From Roseburia sp. (GTDB lineage: Bacteria; Bacillota_A; Clostridia; Lachnospirales; Lachnospiraceae), in contig DXQT01000010.1 in assembly GCA_019411365.1 (NCBI GenBank), positions 11,195 to 75,194 of the forward strand: a DNA stretch of 64,000 bases, written 5' to 3'. Positions 55,031-63,979 of this stretch are shown piece by piece. Position 1 is the stretch's first letter, and every line of letters begins with the position of its first letter. The position numbers were made by a program, and so were the translations under genes. The notes beneath the pieces were generated by a model, which was given only the letters and a program-made list of their open reading frames with translations, was not told where the DNA came from and searched no databases.

Positions 55031-55714
55031 TTACTCATATAATCCCGCAAGTGCTTCCACATCCATCTTAAGCTCCGTGTCCCCGTCCTGTACCTTCGCA
55101 AGTGTCAGCAGTCCGGTCATATATTCGCACATAAAGATGTTATCGTCCTCCATCACATCCCCCGGATGATAATGGTTGAATATGATTCCCTTTAACGGCA
55201 AATGATGTGCCTTCATATACTCTGCCGTCAGCACAACACTATTGATCGTGCCAAGCCCGGCATCTGCGATCAGGATACTGGAAAGTCCAAGCTCCGACAC
55301 CACATCTTCAAGCTGGATCTTTGCCTCATCAAAACAGATCGGGCACAAAATACCGCCGCTGCCCTCCACAGTCACATAATCATATTTATCACATACGGCC
55401 TTGTATCCATCTTTTACCACAGCCATCTCCACCGGATGTCCCTCGATCCGTGAGGCAAGGTGCGGCGAATATGCATGTTCATATACATAAGGGCACATCT
55501 CCTCAAGCGTCTGTGTAATACCCGACATTTTCTGCACAAACAGGGCATCTCCCGGGATCAGTGATCCGTCTGCCCTGTGGTCATTTCCACTCATTGCAGC
55601 TTTATAATAGGCAGCTGACTTTCCCTCTTCTGCCAGCTTTTTTACGATCAGCCCGGTCACATAAGTTTTTCCGATATCCGTCCCGGTACCCGTGATAAAT
55701 AAAGCTTTGCTCAT
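55031..55714 (-). CDS. bioD: Dethiobiotin synthetase
   Basis: 227 residues of the P-loop family with FITGTGTDIGKTYVTGL near the N-terminus (Walker A), the substrate region YKAAMSGNDHRADGSL near 40, and VTVEGSGGILCPI near 110. It closes the ureido ring of DAPA with CO2 and ATP. The start at 55714 has AGAGG six bases upstream; upstream in-frame ATGs (55720, 55771) fit the ribosome site less well. bioB ends 70 bases upstream. Confidence 0.94.
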   Translation of the reverse strand: MSKALFITGTGTDIGKTYVTGLIVKKLAEEGKSAAYYKAAMSGNDHRADGSLIPGDALFVQKMSGITQTLEEMCPYVYEHAYSPHLASRIEGHPVEMAVVKDGYKAVCDKYDYVTVEGSGGILCPICFDEAKIQLEDVVSELGLSSILIADAGLGTINSVVLTAEYMKAHHLPLKGIIFNHYHPGDVMEDDNIFMCEYMTGLLTLAKVQDGDTELKMDVEALAGLYE

Positions 55715-55784
55715 ATCCATCCTCTTTTCTGTAATCTTTCCTTCCACATAACAAGGACATTTCTTTTCCATATGACGATTCTTA

Positions 55785-56780
55785 CTATGCCTCTGACTTT
55801 TCTTCTGTCCAGTACACCGGTGTCACATCACGGCCTAAATCTTCTAACATCCGTCTGTCGCTGCGGATCGTTGCGCATGCCACCGTTGTCAGCATGTTTC
55901 CGGTAATGGATGCGGATGCCCCTGCCTGGAATGCAATTTCCCCATCGTTTGTCAAAAGTGCCCTTCCCGCAGCAAGACGGATATTGGCATCCGGGTTGAT
56001 ATAACGGAAAAATGCGATCGTGCGCAAAATATCAGCCTCTGACAGTCTTGGCAGATGTTCTAACGGTGTTCCCGGTATCGGCATCAGCGCATTGATCGGA
56101 ATCGAGTCGATTCCAAGCTCTGCAAGACTGACCGCCATATCCAGTCTGTCCTCCCACGTTTCTCCCATGCCGATGATTCCGCCGGAGCAGGCGCACATTC
56201 CCTCTGCCTTTACTTTTTTCAATGTTTCGATCTTCATGTCATAGGTATGTGTTGTGCAGATATTTGGGAAATTACGTCTGGATGTCTCTATGTTGTGATG
56301 ATAGCTGGTAACCCCCGCCTCGTGCAGTCTGTGCAGCTGTTCTGCAGAAAGAAATCCCATGGAGGCACACAGATCGATCTTACACTCTTTTTTCATCGTC
56401 TCATATGCATGGATCGCCTTGTCAAATTCCTCTCCCGTCAGTGCTCTTCCCGCTGTAACGATAGAAAAACGATCAACGCCTTCCCGCTCATTCATTTTGC
56501 ATGCTGCCAGAATCTCTTCCTCCGGAAGGAAATCATACTCCTCACAGTTTGTATGATGGTGCGCCGACTGTGCACAGTATTTGCAGTCCTCCGGGCATCT
56601 TCCGCTGCGCCCGTTGATAATTGAACACAGATCTACTTTATCCCCGATCCGTGCTTCCCTGATCTTATCTGCTCCTTCACAGAGCTCCTCAAGATCACAG
56701 GTCAGGAAAAATGAAAGGTCATCTTCCCTTGTGATTCTTCTTCCGTTAATAATTTCTTCCGCTAATGTAAATGCATTCAT
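55785..56780 (-). CDS. bioB: Biotin synthase
   Basis: 331 residues of the radical SAM family with the cluster motif CPEDCKYCAQS near residue 63 (CxxxCxxC), SIINGRSGRCPED before it, and the [2Fe-2S]-binding region with RLAAGRALLTNDGEI near 265 holding the conserved Arg. It inserts sulfur into dethiobiotin. GGGAG lies 8 bases before the ATG. It begins 94 bases after bioY. Confidence 0.97.
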   Translation of the reverse strand: MNAFTLAEEIINGRRITREDDLSFFLTCDLEELCEGADKIREARIGDKVDLCSIINGRSGRCPEDCKYCAQSAHHHTNCEEYDFLPEEEILAACKMNEREGVDRFSIVTAGRALTGEEFDKAIHAYETMKKECKIDLCASMGFLSAEQLHRLHEAGVTSYHHNIETSRRNFPNICTTHTYDMKIETLKKVKAEGMCACSGGIIGMGETWEDRLDMAVSLAELGIDSIPINALMPIPGTPLEHLPRLSEADILRTIAFFRYINPDANIRLAAGRALLTNDGEIAFQAGASASITGNMLTTVACATIRSDRRMLEDLGRDVTPVYWTEEKSEA

Positions 56781-56874
56781 TTCTTTTTCTCCCGCTTATC
56801 TTTCAGATACTGCGCATAATCCCAACGCAGATCCATGTATTTGTATCTCATGAACCATATCTGCTGCAACATCT

Positions 56875-57432
56875 TTAAGATCTTACCCGCACTGCCTCAT
56901 AAGCAAGCACCGGTCTGACACGCTTTGCCACCACTGCCCCAAGAATACTTAAGGCAATGTCCCCCGGCACCGCTAAAACAAAGCAGTACAAAAACAGTGG
57001 TCCTGCCGCAATCGGCGTATTAATCACAAAATTACAGATGATATAGTAATAAATCATACCGACTGCATAGACACAAAACAGTCCTGCCAGATTTGCCAGA
57101 AGGTACCGTGCAATGGTCTTTTTTTCCATATGTTCCGCAATCCATCCAGTCACAAATGTACCCACTGCAAATCCGATGATATATCCAAAACTGGGTTTAA
57201 ACACATACCACAGTCCGCCGCCCTCCGAAAAAATTGGAAGACCAGCCAGCCCAAGCAGCATGTACGAAAGTACAGACACCGTTCCCAGTCTTGAACCAAG
57301 CAGCAGACCTGCCAGCATCGTAAACAGGTACTGCAGGGTAAATGGCACGACCGGTATCGGAATTTTGATAAATGCCCCGACTGCAATCAGTGCAGTAAAT
57401 AATCCACAGTAAATTACGCCCTTCGTTTTCAT
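56875..57432 (-). CDS. bioY: Biotin transporter BioY (ECF S-component)
   Basis: 185 residues with six membrane helices and the BioY pattern: IPVVPFTLQYLFTMLAGLLL near 27-46, the AGLPIFSEGGGLWYVFKPSFG-type loop near 70-90 (GLAGLPIFSEGGG then FKPSFGYIIGF). It is the high-affinity biotin-binding membrane subunit, used with the shared EcfAT module encoded elsewhere. Two BirA-type operators lie immediately upstream, one over its ribosome site. Confidence 0.95.
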   Translation of the reverse strand: MKTKGVIYCGLFTALIAVGAFIKIPIPVVPFTLQYLFTMLAGLLLGSRLGTVSVLSYMLLGLAGLPIFSEGGGLWYVFKPSFGYIIGFAVGTFVTGWIAEHMEKKTIARYLLANLAGLFCVYAVGMIYYYIICNFVINTPIAAGPLFLYCFVLAVPGDIALSILGAVVAKRVRPVLAYEAVRVRS

Positions 57433-57435
57433 TTT

Positions 57436-57467
57436 TTGTTAACCTCCGCTCATCTTATAGTTAACAA
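57436..57467. promoter_or_regulatory. BirA operator 1
   Basis: TTGTTAAC (57436-57443), a 16-base spacer and GTTAACAA (57460-57467): a perfect match to the BirA dyad WTGTTAAC-N15/16-GTTAACAW. It overlaps the bioY ribosome site. Confidence 0.85.
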
Positions 57468-57487
57468 TATTACTCAAAAAAGAGTGT

Positions 57488-57521
57488 AATGTCAACTTTT
57501 TATTTTCATCAAGTTAACATT
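57488..57521. promoter_or_regulatory. BirA operator 2
   Basis: AATGTCAAC (57488-57496), a 16-base spacer and GTTAACATT (57513-57521), within the longer dyad GTGTAATGTCAAC and GTTAACATTACAC. It fits the BirA consensus with one substitution. A second binding site here would strengthen repression of bioYBDA. Confidence 0.75.
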
Positions 57522-57617
57522 ACACACTTTTCAACAATCAAATCACTCTGTTGTTTCCAACATTAGAATGCACATTCTTCCGTTATAAATGAAAATCATC
57601 TATATCTCCATCAGCCT

Positions 57618-58457
57618 TCACCTGTCATATCCGGCATCTGCTGCACACTTTCGGATCACTTTCGGAATATTCGCCTGATTATAGGAAAGCACCTCTATCT
57701 TCACTCCCATTGCGTATTCCTCTTCCCCTTCAAACTTCTGCTCGCCACCCTTTATCACAACTTTTGGCCGTTTCACATCAAAACTGTATTCCATTCCTGT
57801 CAGAACACCGGATTTATTAATGGTATATGCGATCCGCTCATTCTGATAGCCTGTTTTCTGATACTGTTCGTAATAGACGGACATCTTATCCATCTGCTCC
57901 GTATCGTCTTCCACCTCCATACCAGCCGGTTCTATAAGATCAAGCGCCTGATCTCTTTTTTCTTTCAACTGCTGCCCTGATAATGAAAAAATGATCTGCG
58001 TCGCCCCGTCATCTAAGTCTACACATTCCGCAGAAACAACGTCCTCCTCACGGTAGCCAGGATTCGTAAGTGCCTGATAATTTGGAATGTCCGTCGTCGT
58101 ACTGTAGCCATTCCATTGGCTCCAGACTCCTGCCTGGTAAGAATTGACCGTAACCCCATCACAAAATTCCTTTAAAAACGTCATGGCACCATCGGCATCC
58201 GTATTCTTATACTCCGCTGCCCAGGTTTCATCTAACAGGTCAGCCCAGATCTCCTGCGTCTGCTGCACAATGTCCTGGCTCCCGGAATAACTGTTCGTTA
58301 CCAGATAATGCACATTATTCACTCTGCGCAGTCCCCGCATGCCTTCTAAGACTTTTCCTGTCTCCTCGCTTGCGACTCCGCCTGCAAACATGCTCTCCAA
58401 AAATAATACCCCGGAAAAAATAGTGACTGCAACTGCCCGAACTGATTTTTTATCCAT
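57618..58457 (-). CDS. Exported protein of unknown function
   Basis: 279 residues with an N-terminal signal or anchor (AVAVTIFSGVLFLESMFAGG) and a soluble extracytoplasmic part. The body is mixed alpha/beta, with long charged stretches around 185-215 and a beta-rich end. It resembles lipoprotein-like secreted proteins of Lachnospiraceae that measure or bind something at the wall, but no domain is recognised. GGAGGAG precedes the ATG at 58457; the ATG at 58481 lacks a ribosome site. It is the nearest gene upstream of the biotin operon but is separated by the BirA sites. Confidence 0.65.
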   Translation of the reverse strand: MDKKSVRAVAVTIFSGVLFLESMFAGGVASEETGKVLEGMRGLRRVNNVHYLVTNSYSGSQDIVQQTQEIWADLLDETWAAEYKNTDADGAMTFLKEFCDGVTVNSYQAGVWSQWNGYSTTTDIPNYQALTNPGYREEDVVSAECVDLDDGATQIIFSLSGQQLKEKRDQALDLIEPAGMEVEDDTEQMDKMSVYYEQYQKTGYQNERIAYTINKSGVLTGMEYSFDVKRPKVVIKGGEQKFEGEEEYAMGVKIEVLSYNQANIPKVIRKCAADAGYDR

Positions 58458-58532
58458 AGGGCTCCTCCGATCTCTCATCACGATCCCATTCGTGGTTTTT
58501 CCTGCACCATTTCATGGTATCATCATTTTCCA

Positions 58533-59363
58533 TCAAATACAATCGTTTATCAGTCCAAGGCGCTCAAACGCATGCAAAATTCCATCCTCATCAATATGGT
58601 CTGTCACCATGTCTGCCAGCCGCTTTACCTCATCCCGCGCATTTCCCATCGCTACGCTGATCCCGGCGTACTCCATCATCTGAAGATCGTTCGGTCCGTC
58701 ACCGATCGCAATACAGTTTTCCCGTGAAATGCCGACATGGTTCAGATACCGCTCCATGCCTGTCGCCTTGTTAATGCCATTGATCCCGATCTCGCCCGCA
58801 AAATCACCCATTCCGTCCAGACTGATCGCCACTGCATCAAAATATGGTTCCATGTCCGCATGAACCTTTGCGACCGGAAACGGTGCGCCGTAATAAATGA
58901 TCTTCTCATTTTTTTCGTTTTTCCATGGCTGCTCGGTCAGGTGCATCCGTCCGATCAGGCGGTCTAAGCGCTCTTTACTCATTCCGGCATCCCGGTAAAC
59001 CTTTAACATGCCGTCGCAGCTTCTCTGGTTCAACACCACACCGTCATCCGCCTGGTAACAGAATAAAAATCCATTGCTCTCTAAATAATCAAAACTGCTT
59101 TTTCTGTGTTCCTCATCAATATATGCATGATAAAACTCTTTTCCCTCGTCCTCCACAAAGGCTCCGGCTCCACCGACGATCCCGGAAAATCCAAGTTCCA
59201 ACAGTGCATCATAGATCTGAAAACGGCTGCGTCCGCTGCATACCACCATCCGGTGGCCGTTTGCCTGCGCCGTACGGACTGCGTACTGTGCGGACTCCGG
59301 GATCTCGCCTTTTTCGTTGACCATTGTTCCGTCTACATCAAGAAATACTACCTTTTTATCCAT
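58533..59363 (-). CDS. HAD-superfamily (Cof-type) phosphatase
   Basis: 276 residues with motif I FLDVDGTMVN at the N-terminus, motif II VVCSGRS near 45, and motifs III/IV with NKATGMERYL near 195 and GDGPNDLQMMEYAG near 220; a C2-type cap lies between. Cof/YbjI-like enzymes dephosphorylate sugar phosphates, flavin mononucleotide or similar compounds; the substrate is unknown. The ATG at 59363 is chosen (MDKKVVFLD); a GTG lies three codons upstream and the ribosome site is weak. Confidence 0.9.
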   Translation of the reverse strand: MDKKVVFLDVDGTMVNEKGEIPESAQYAVRTAQANGHRMVVCSGRSRFQIYDALLELGFSGIVGGAGAFVEDEGKEFYHAYIDEEHRKSSFDYLESNGFLFCYQADDGVVLNQRSCDGMLKVYRDAGMSKERLDRLIGRMHLTEQPWKNEKNEKIIYYGAPFPVAKVHADMEPYFDAVAISLDGMGDFAGEIGINGINKATGMERYLNHVGISRENCIAIGDGPNDLQMMEYAGISVAMGNARDEVKRLADMVTDHIDEDGILHAFERLGLINDCI

Positions 59364-59500
59364 TTTCCACACTGCCAGCCTGCAAATTGTTACGGTTCAC
59401 ACTGTAAATTTTCTTTTTACTGGCTGATCCTTTCTAGCATAACCATTCTTTCTGATTGTTTTATATTATCATGCATTTTACTGGCTTTCAATCATTACAC

Positions 59501-59545
59501 AAAAAAGACACCCGAAAACCGTTCCTACAATCCGATTTCCGGGTG
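59501..59545 (-). terminator. Terminator of the sigma/anti-sigma operon
   Basis: On the minus strand CACCCGgAAAtCG pairs with CGgTTTtCGGGTG around a 12-base loop and is followed by TCTTTTTT. Confidence 0.75.
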
Positions 59546-59571
59546 CACTTTCCTTTTTCCCTATCTACTTT

Positions 59572-61002
59572 CTACTGCCGGATATCCACCAGTCCCTGCT
59601 CTAAATCCTCCTCCGTAAACATATATGTGCTGCCGGAAGTACCGGTATTCAGATAAAGATACGGGAGTGCATCTTCATCCACAACAAATCCCACATGCAA
59701 TATCTTTGTCTCCCCGGCTTTGATGCTGTCAAAATAATTGTTTCCCCGCTCTCCGCCGGTCACATCGTAATATGCCATCTCTTCACCATACTCTAAACTG
59801 CTGCTGTCCGCCTGGACTGTATCCCATGCATCCCCCTCTTTTGGCTGTTCCCCGCCGCAGATCTCGTAAACTTCGTTTTCTTCCCTTATCTTCATGACCG
59901 AACTAAAGAATAAAACATCCGTCAATTCTGTTTCCCCGGCATTGGTATACTCTAATGTAACGTATACCAGTTTCCGTGGTACCTCCCTGCTGCTTATGAC
60001 CTCATCGAGCGTATTGATGCCGTCTCCGGCTTTGATGTAAGAAATCGTATCCGGAAGAAGTTTTCCATTTTCATCCACGTCCAGCATATCACGATCCATA
60101 AAAACCGGATCAAGGATTGCGACATCATCCGTCACTTTCACATCTGTCACTTTGATCCGCAGATTCTGTGATTCTCCATCAGCTTCTCCCGTCACAGCAA
60201 ATTCCTCGCCGATCTTATGCAGATTTTTCATCTCCTCCGCAGTGGCTGTCGTCTTTAACGCCTCATCCTCACCGCTATTCTCCGCCATAGCATCCTCATA
60301 ATCGCTCCAGTTATATGGACTTATCACCGTGCCATCCGCAAGTTCCTCCGACGGTGCTAAAATAATGCCCTCTGCAACCTTGCAGGCCTCCTCTTTTGTC
60401 ACATCATGACCGACATACATCTGCATGACATAATGATATTCCGGATAAGTTACATAGATCATCTGGTCAAATGCAGAGTCATCACCCACAATATTCTGCA
60501 TTTTTTCATAGACACCATCGTGGTTTCCAACCTGTATATTTTCACTTTCCGTCACATAATGATCCTGCATCCAAAATGCCTCATCACCGGTATCCATCTG
60601 ATAAAATACAATCGAGATACCTCCCTGCCCCGGTGTCTGTTCATAGCTGTATTTTCCTTCTTCCGTCTCTGTCATTCCATCCGGCAGATAAGATAATTTC
60701 ATTGCAAGCTGCGGTGCCGGATCTATTTTTTCTGTATTTTCTGTCGCATCCGTTTTTTCAATTTTAGTCGTCATACCGTAATTACCCTGCGGACTGCTGC
60801 TCATGCGATATAATTTTGTACCCGCAAAAATCGTCGTTCCAAGTACAAACGTTGCCGCCAGTGACGCCACTACCGCTTTTTTCAGGGAAAAATAACCTCT
60901 CTGCGGTGTCACTTTTACCTGTTTTTCCACTTCTTTTTCTATCATATCCCGCATGCTCTGTGGCATTTTCGGAAATTCCTGTTCCATATTTTCAATATTC
61001 AT
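59572..61002 (-). CDS. Probable anti-sigma factor, single-pass membrane protein
   Basis: 476 residues. A cytoplasmic N-terminal segment of about 45 residues (EFPKMPQSMRDMIEKEVE) precedes one membrane helix (AVVASLAATFVLGTTIFAG, about 48-66). The large outer part contains DUF4367-like and beta-rich DUF4179-like regions. The layout and the two-base gap after the ECF sigma gene suggest it holds the sigma factor at the membrane. The in-frame TTG at 61008 overlaps the sigma stop; the ATG at 61002 has GGAG 8 bases upstream. Confidence 0.8.
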   Translation of the reverse strand: MNIENMEQEFPKMPQSMRDMIEKEVEKQVKVTPQRGYFSLKKAVVASLAATFVLGTTIFAGTKLYRMSSSPQGNYGMTTKIEKTDATENTEKIDPAPQLAMKLSYLPDGMTETEEGKYSYEQTPGQGGISIVFYQMDTGDEAFWMQDHYVTESENIQVGNHDGVYEKMQNIVGDDSAFDQMIYVTYPEYHYVMQMYVGHDVTKEEACKVAEGIILAPSEELADGTVISPYNWSDYEDAMAENSGEDEALKTTATAEEMKNLHKIGEEFAVTGEADGESQNLRIKVTDVKVTDDVAILDPVFMDRDMLDVDENGKLLPDTISYIKAGDGINTLDEVISSREVPRKLVYVTLEYTNAGETELTDVLFFSSVMKIREENEVYEICGGEQPKEGDAWDTVQADSSSLEYGEEMAYYDVTGGERGNNYFDSIKAGETKILHVGFVVDEDALPYLYLNTGTSGSTYMFTEEDLEQGLVDIRQ

Positions 61003-61004
61003 AC

Positions 61005-61493
61005 TCAACTCTCCATTCCGTAACTGTTTTCCTGTTCCAATTCGTTTTTCAGTTTCGCCCTCGCACGCGACAGACGGTTCTTTACGGCGCTCTCTGTCAC
61101 ACCTAAGATCCCCGCTATCTCCCGCACACTGTACCCCTCCATGTAATACAGTGTGACAGAAAGCCTCGCATCCTCTGACAGACGGCTGATCGCCTCATAT
61201 AATTCCGAATAATCTTTTGTCTCTGCCGCACGCTCCTCCATCTGATAATCCTCAAGCGACACCACTTTCTTCTCTTTCCTCATCACGGTATAACATTCAT
61301 TGATGAGAATCCTTGTCAGCCATGTCTTCGCATAGACATCCGATTTTAATGTATGCAATTTGGAAAATGCTTTCACGATCGTTTCCTGGATCGCATCTGC
61401 GCAGTCCGCATCACGGTACAGAAGCGTTTTTGCCACATGATACATCATATCCTCGGATGCGATGATCAGCTCTCCCAATTCTTCTTTTTTCAT
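61005..61493 (-). CDS. ECF-type RNA polymerase sigma factor
   Basis: 162 residues with region 2 (DCADAIQETIVKAFSKL near 30, TWLTRILINECY near 55) and region 4 (YSVREIAGILGVTESAVKN near 120), no region 1.1 or 3. It should direct RNA polymerase to a small stress or envelope regulon, under control of the membrane protein encoded just downstream. A distinct ECF promoter upstream cannot be confirmed by eye. Confidence 0.92.
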   Translation of the reverse strand: MKKEELGELIIASEDMMYHVAKTLLYRDADCADAIQETIVKAFSKLHTLKSDVYAKTWLTRILINECYTVMRKEKKVVSLEDYQMEERAAETKDYSELYEAISRLSEDARLSVTLYYMEGYSVREIAGILGVTESAVKNRLSRARAKLKNELEQENSYGMES

Positions 61494-61715
61494 AACTTTC
61501 CTTTCCGCCGGCTTAAATATCCTGTATATTCTGTTGTTTCTTCTGAGCTCATAGAAGGCATGTCATTGCATATCCCATGTCGTTTTTTACCTCTGAGTAT
61601 ACAATTTTTTCATGCTCTTTGCATGATTCCGTGGCAACATTCTGACCACTGAACCTTTACATAGATTAGACGCATAAAAAAGATAAAAGGTCGCAGTCTT
61701 TAAAAAAATATTTTC

Positions 61716-61745
61716 TTGACAAATCCGACGCACCGCGTCTATAAT
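61716..61745 (+). promoter_or_regulatory. Strong sigma-A promoter of the tyrS leader
   Basis: TTGACA (61716-61721), an 18-base spacer and TATAAT (61740-61745), both consensus hexamers. It lies 30 bases before the T-box leader begins. Confidence 0.8.
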
Positions 61746-61751
61746 GGCGTT

Positions 61752-62037
61752 AATTGAAGCAGAACAACAGCTTTGACGGGAAGAAGTAAAAATAAGCGGA
61801 ACGGACAGAAAGCAACCGGTCGATGAGAGGTGCACGGAAAACTTATTTCGAATACATCCCCGAGCTTCACACCAAATTCGTATTTCTAAGGATGCGATAG
61901 TAGGCTGTGACGTAGCGGCGCACGTTACAAGCGCCTGAGTGTTGTCGGACACTCGATGAGGCAGACAATGTGAATTGCCTGCGAACAAAGGTGGTAACAC
62001 GAGTTTTTTCCTCGTCCTTTTTGGGACGGGGATTTTT
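61752..62037 (+). ncRNA. T-box riboswitch leader of tyrS
   Basis: The gap 61494-62071 is mainly this leader. The specifier-loop sequence GAATACATCC puts the Tyr codon TAC at 61853-61855. The T-box core AAGGTGGTAACACGAG lies at 61988-62003, and the terminator CCTCGTCC-ttttt-GGGACGGGG with a T-tract at 62010-62037. Uncharged tRNA-Tyr should relieve termination. Confidence 0.92.
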
Positions 62038-62071
62038 TAATGCAATTTTATTTTCAGGAGGATTTATAATT

Positions 62072-63298
62072 ATGACATTATACGATGAATTAGTTGCCAG
62101 AGGCCTGATCGCTCAGGTAACTGACGAAGCAGAGATCAAAGATCTGATCAACAACGGAAAAGCTACTTTTTACATTGGTTTTGACCCGACCGCAGACAGC
62201 CTTCATGTAGGACACTTCATGGCACTATGCTTAATGAAACGTCTCCAGATGGCAGGCAACAAACCAATCGCCTTAATCGGCGGCGGAACTGCCATGATCG
62301 GGGATCCATCCGGCCGTACCGACATGCGCCAGATGATGACACCGGAGACGATCCAGCACAACTGTGACTGCTTCAAGAAACAGATGAGCCGTTTCATCGA
62401 TTTTTCCGATGGAAAAGCACTTATGGTAAACAACGCAGACTGGCTGATGGACTTAAATTACATTGACGTACTGCGTGAAGTCGGCGCTCATTTCTCCGTT
62501 AACCGTATGCTGACCGCAGAATGCTACAAACAGCGTATGGAAAAAGGGTTAAGTTTCTTAGAGTTTAACTACATGATCATGCAGAGTTACGACTTCTACA
62601 CCTTATACCAGAAATACGGCTGTAACATGGAGTTCGGCGGTGATGACCAGTGGAGCAACATGTTAGGCGGTACCGAGCTGATCCGTAGAAAACTCGGAAA
62701 AGACGCTTACGCGATGACCATCAACCTTCTTTTAAATTCCGAAGGCAAAAAAATGGGTAAAACACAGTCCGGCGCTGTATGGCTTGATCCGAACAAGACT
62801 TCCCCATTCGACTTCTTCCAGTACTGGAGAAACGTCTCTGATGCGGACGTATTAAAATGCATCCGTATGCTGACTTTCCTTCCATTAGAGGAGATCGACG
62901 CAATGGAAAGCTGGGAAGGCGCACAGTTAAACCAGGCAAAAGAGATTCTTGCTTTCGAGCTGACCAAACTGGTTCACGGCGAGGAAGAAGCAAACAAAGC
63001 AAAAGAAGCATCCCACGCTTTATTCGCGGGCGGTGGCGACTCTGCCCACATGCCGACCTTAGAGCTGACTGCTGCTGACTTTGCAGACGGCGATTTAGAT
63101 ATCCTTGCTCTCTTAGTAAAAGCTGAGCTTGCTCCATCCCGCTCCGACGCAAGACGTGCCGTACAGCAGGGCGGTGTATCCGTTGCTGACGAAAAAGTAA
63201 CTGATATCCAGACCACTTACGGAGCTGACGCTTTCGGTGCTGACGGACTTGTCGTAAAACGTGGTAAAAAGAAATTTGTAAAGATTGTTGTAAAATAA
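62072..63298 (+). CDS. tyrS: Tyrosyl-tRNA synthetase
   Basis: 408 residues. The class I HIGH motif appears as [12 protein letters not shown] near residue 45, the tyrosine-site region as [13 protein letters not shown] near 175, and the KMSKS loop as [10 protein letters not shown] near 230; a C-terminal S4 RNA-binding domain starts near 345 ([14 protein letters not shown]). AGGAGG lies 10 bases before the ATG at 62072; the longer frame from 61970 lies inside the T-box. The TAC specifier confirms the identity. Confidence 0.98.
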   Translation: MTLYDELVARGLIAQVTDEAEIKDLINNGKATFYIGFDPTADSLHVGHFMALCLMKRLQMAGNKPIALIGGGTAMIGDPSGRTDMRQMMTPETIQHNCDCFKKQMSRFIDFSDGKALMVNNADWLMDLNYIDVLREVGAHFSVNRMLTAECYKQRMEKGLSFLEFNYMIMQSYDFYTLYQKYGCNMEFGGDDQWSNMLGGTELIRRKLGKDAYAMTINLLLNSEGKKMGKTQSGAVWLDPNKTSPFDFFQYWRNVSDADVLKCIRMLTFLPLEEIDAMESWEGAQLNQAKEILAFELTKLVHGEEEANKAKEASHALFAGGGDSAHMPTLELTAADFADGDLDILALLVKAELAPSRSDARRAVQQGGVSVADEKVTDIQTTYGADAFGADGLVVKRGKKKFVKIVVK

Positions 63299-63302
63299 TT
63301 TT

Positions 63303-63979
63303 TTACTCATCCCGGAGTGCGATCAGCCACCTCTTTGCCAAAGGAAGCCAGCTCCAGCACTCCTTCTGGATCCCCGTACCATCCCGCATGGCAGTAAGTC
63401 TGCTGCAGGTGCTGAGGCCGTGTTTTCCTACCGGATACATATGGAACTCAACCGGGATCTCATATTTTTTCATTGCACCGATCAAAAGCAGCGAGTTCTG
63501 AACCGGGACTGACTGATCTGTGTAAGTATGCCAGATAAATGCCGGCGGTGTGTGCTCTGTGACCTGTTTTTCCAGTGAAAGCAATTCTAACAGTTCCTCC
63601 GTCTCATTTCCGCCAAGAAGCTGTTTAAAAGATCCACGGTGTGCATATTCCCCGGATGTGATAACCGGATAATTTAAAAGCATTGCCGCAGGTTTTAATA
63701 TCTCATTCGTCACACCGGCAACCTCAGCTAGCCACTTCGTATGCCAGAACATAGAAAGGCATGCTGCAAGGTGTCCACCCGCGGAAGACCCTTGGACAAC
63801 GATCTTATCCGTATCCACATGCCACTCTTTTGCATGCTCATGAATCAGCTTCATGGATGCGGCCGCCTCTAAAAGTGCCGTCGGATAAACTGCCGGTGCC
63901 ACCGAATAACGCAGCACCGCCACATGATATCCTATACTTAAAAAATGCATGGCGAGCGGCTCTGCTTCCCGGTCAGACG
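63303..63979 (-). CDS. Alpha/beta hydrolase (esterase/acetylxylan-esterase-like), 5' end missing
   Basis: The visible 225 residues include the nucleophile motif GSSAGGHLAACLS near the middle, the Asp region HTYTDQSVPVQNS and the His of VGKHGLSTCS near the C-terminus. The frame continues upstream of the ATG at 63950 (SDREAEPLAMHFLSIGYHV matches the family), so the true N-terminus with the oxyanion HGGG motif lies beyond the break at 63979/63980. Members of this family are intracellular carboxylesterases often tied to xylan or carbohydrate use. It converges with tyrS, ending 4 bases after it. Confidence 0.88.

Noticed and set aside
56777..56851. A 24-codon frame on the minus strand just before bioB, overlapping its ATG
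   Set aside because: No ribosome site of its own and no recognisable leader-peptide feature; it may be chance.
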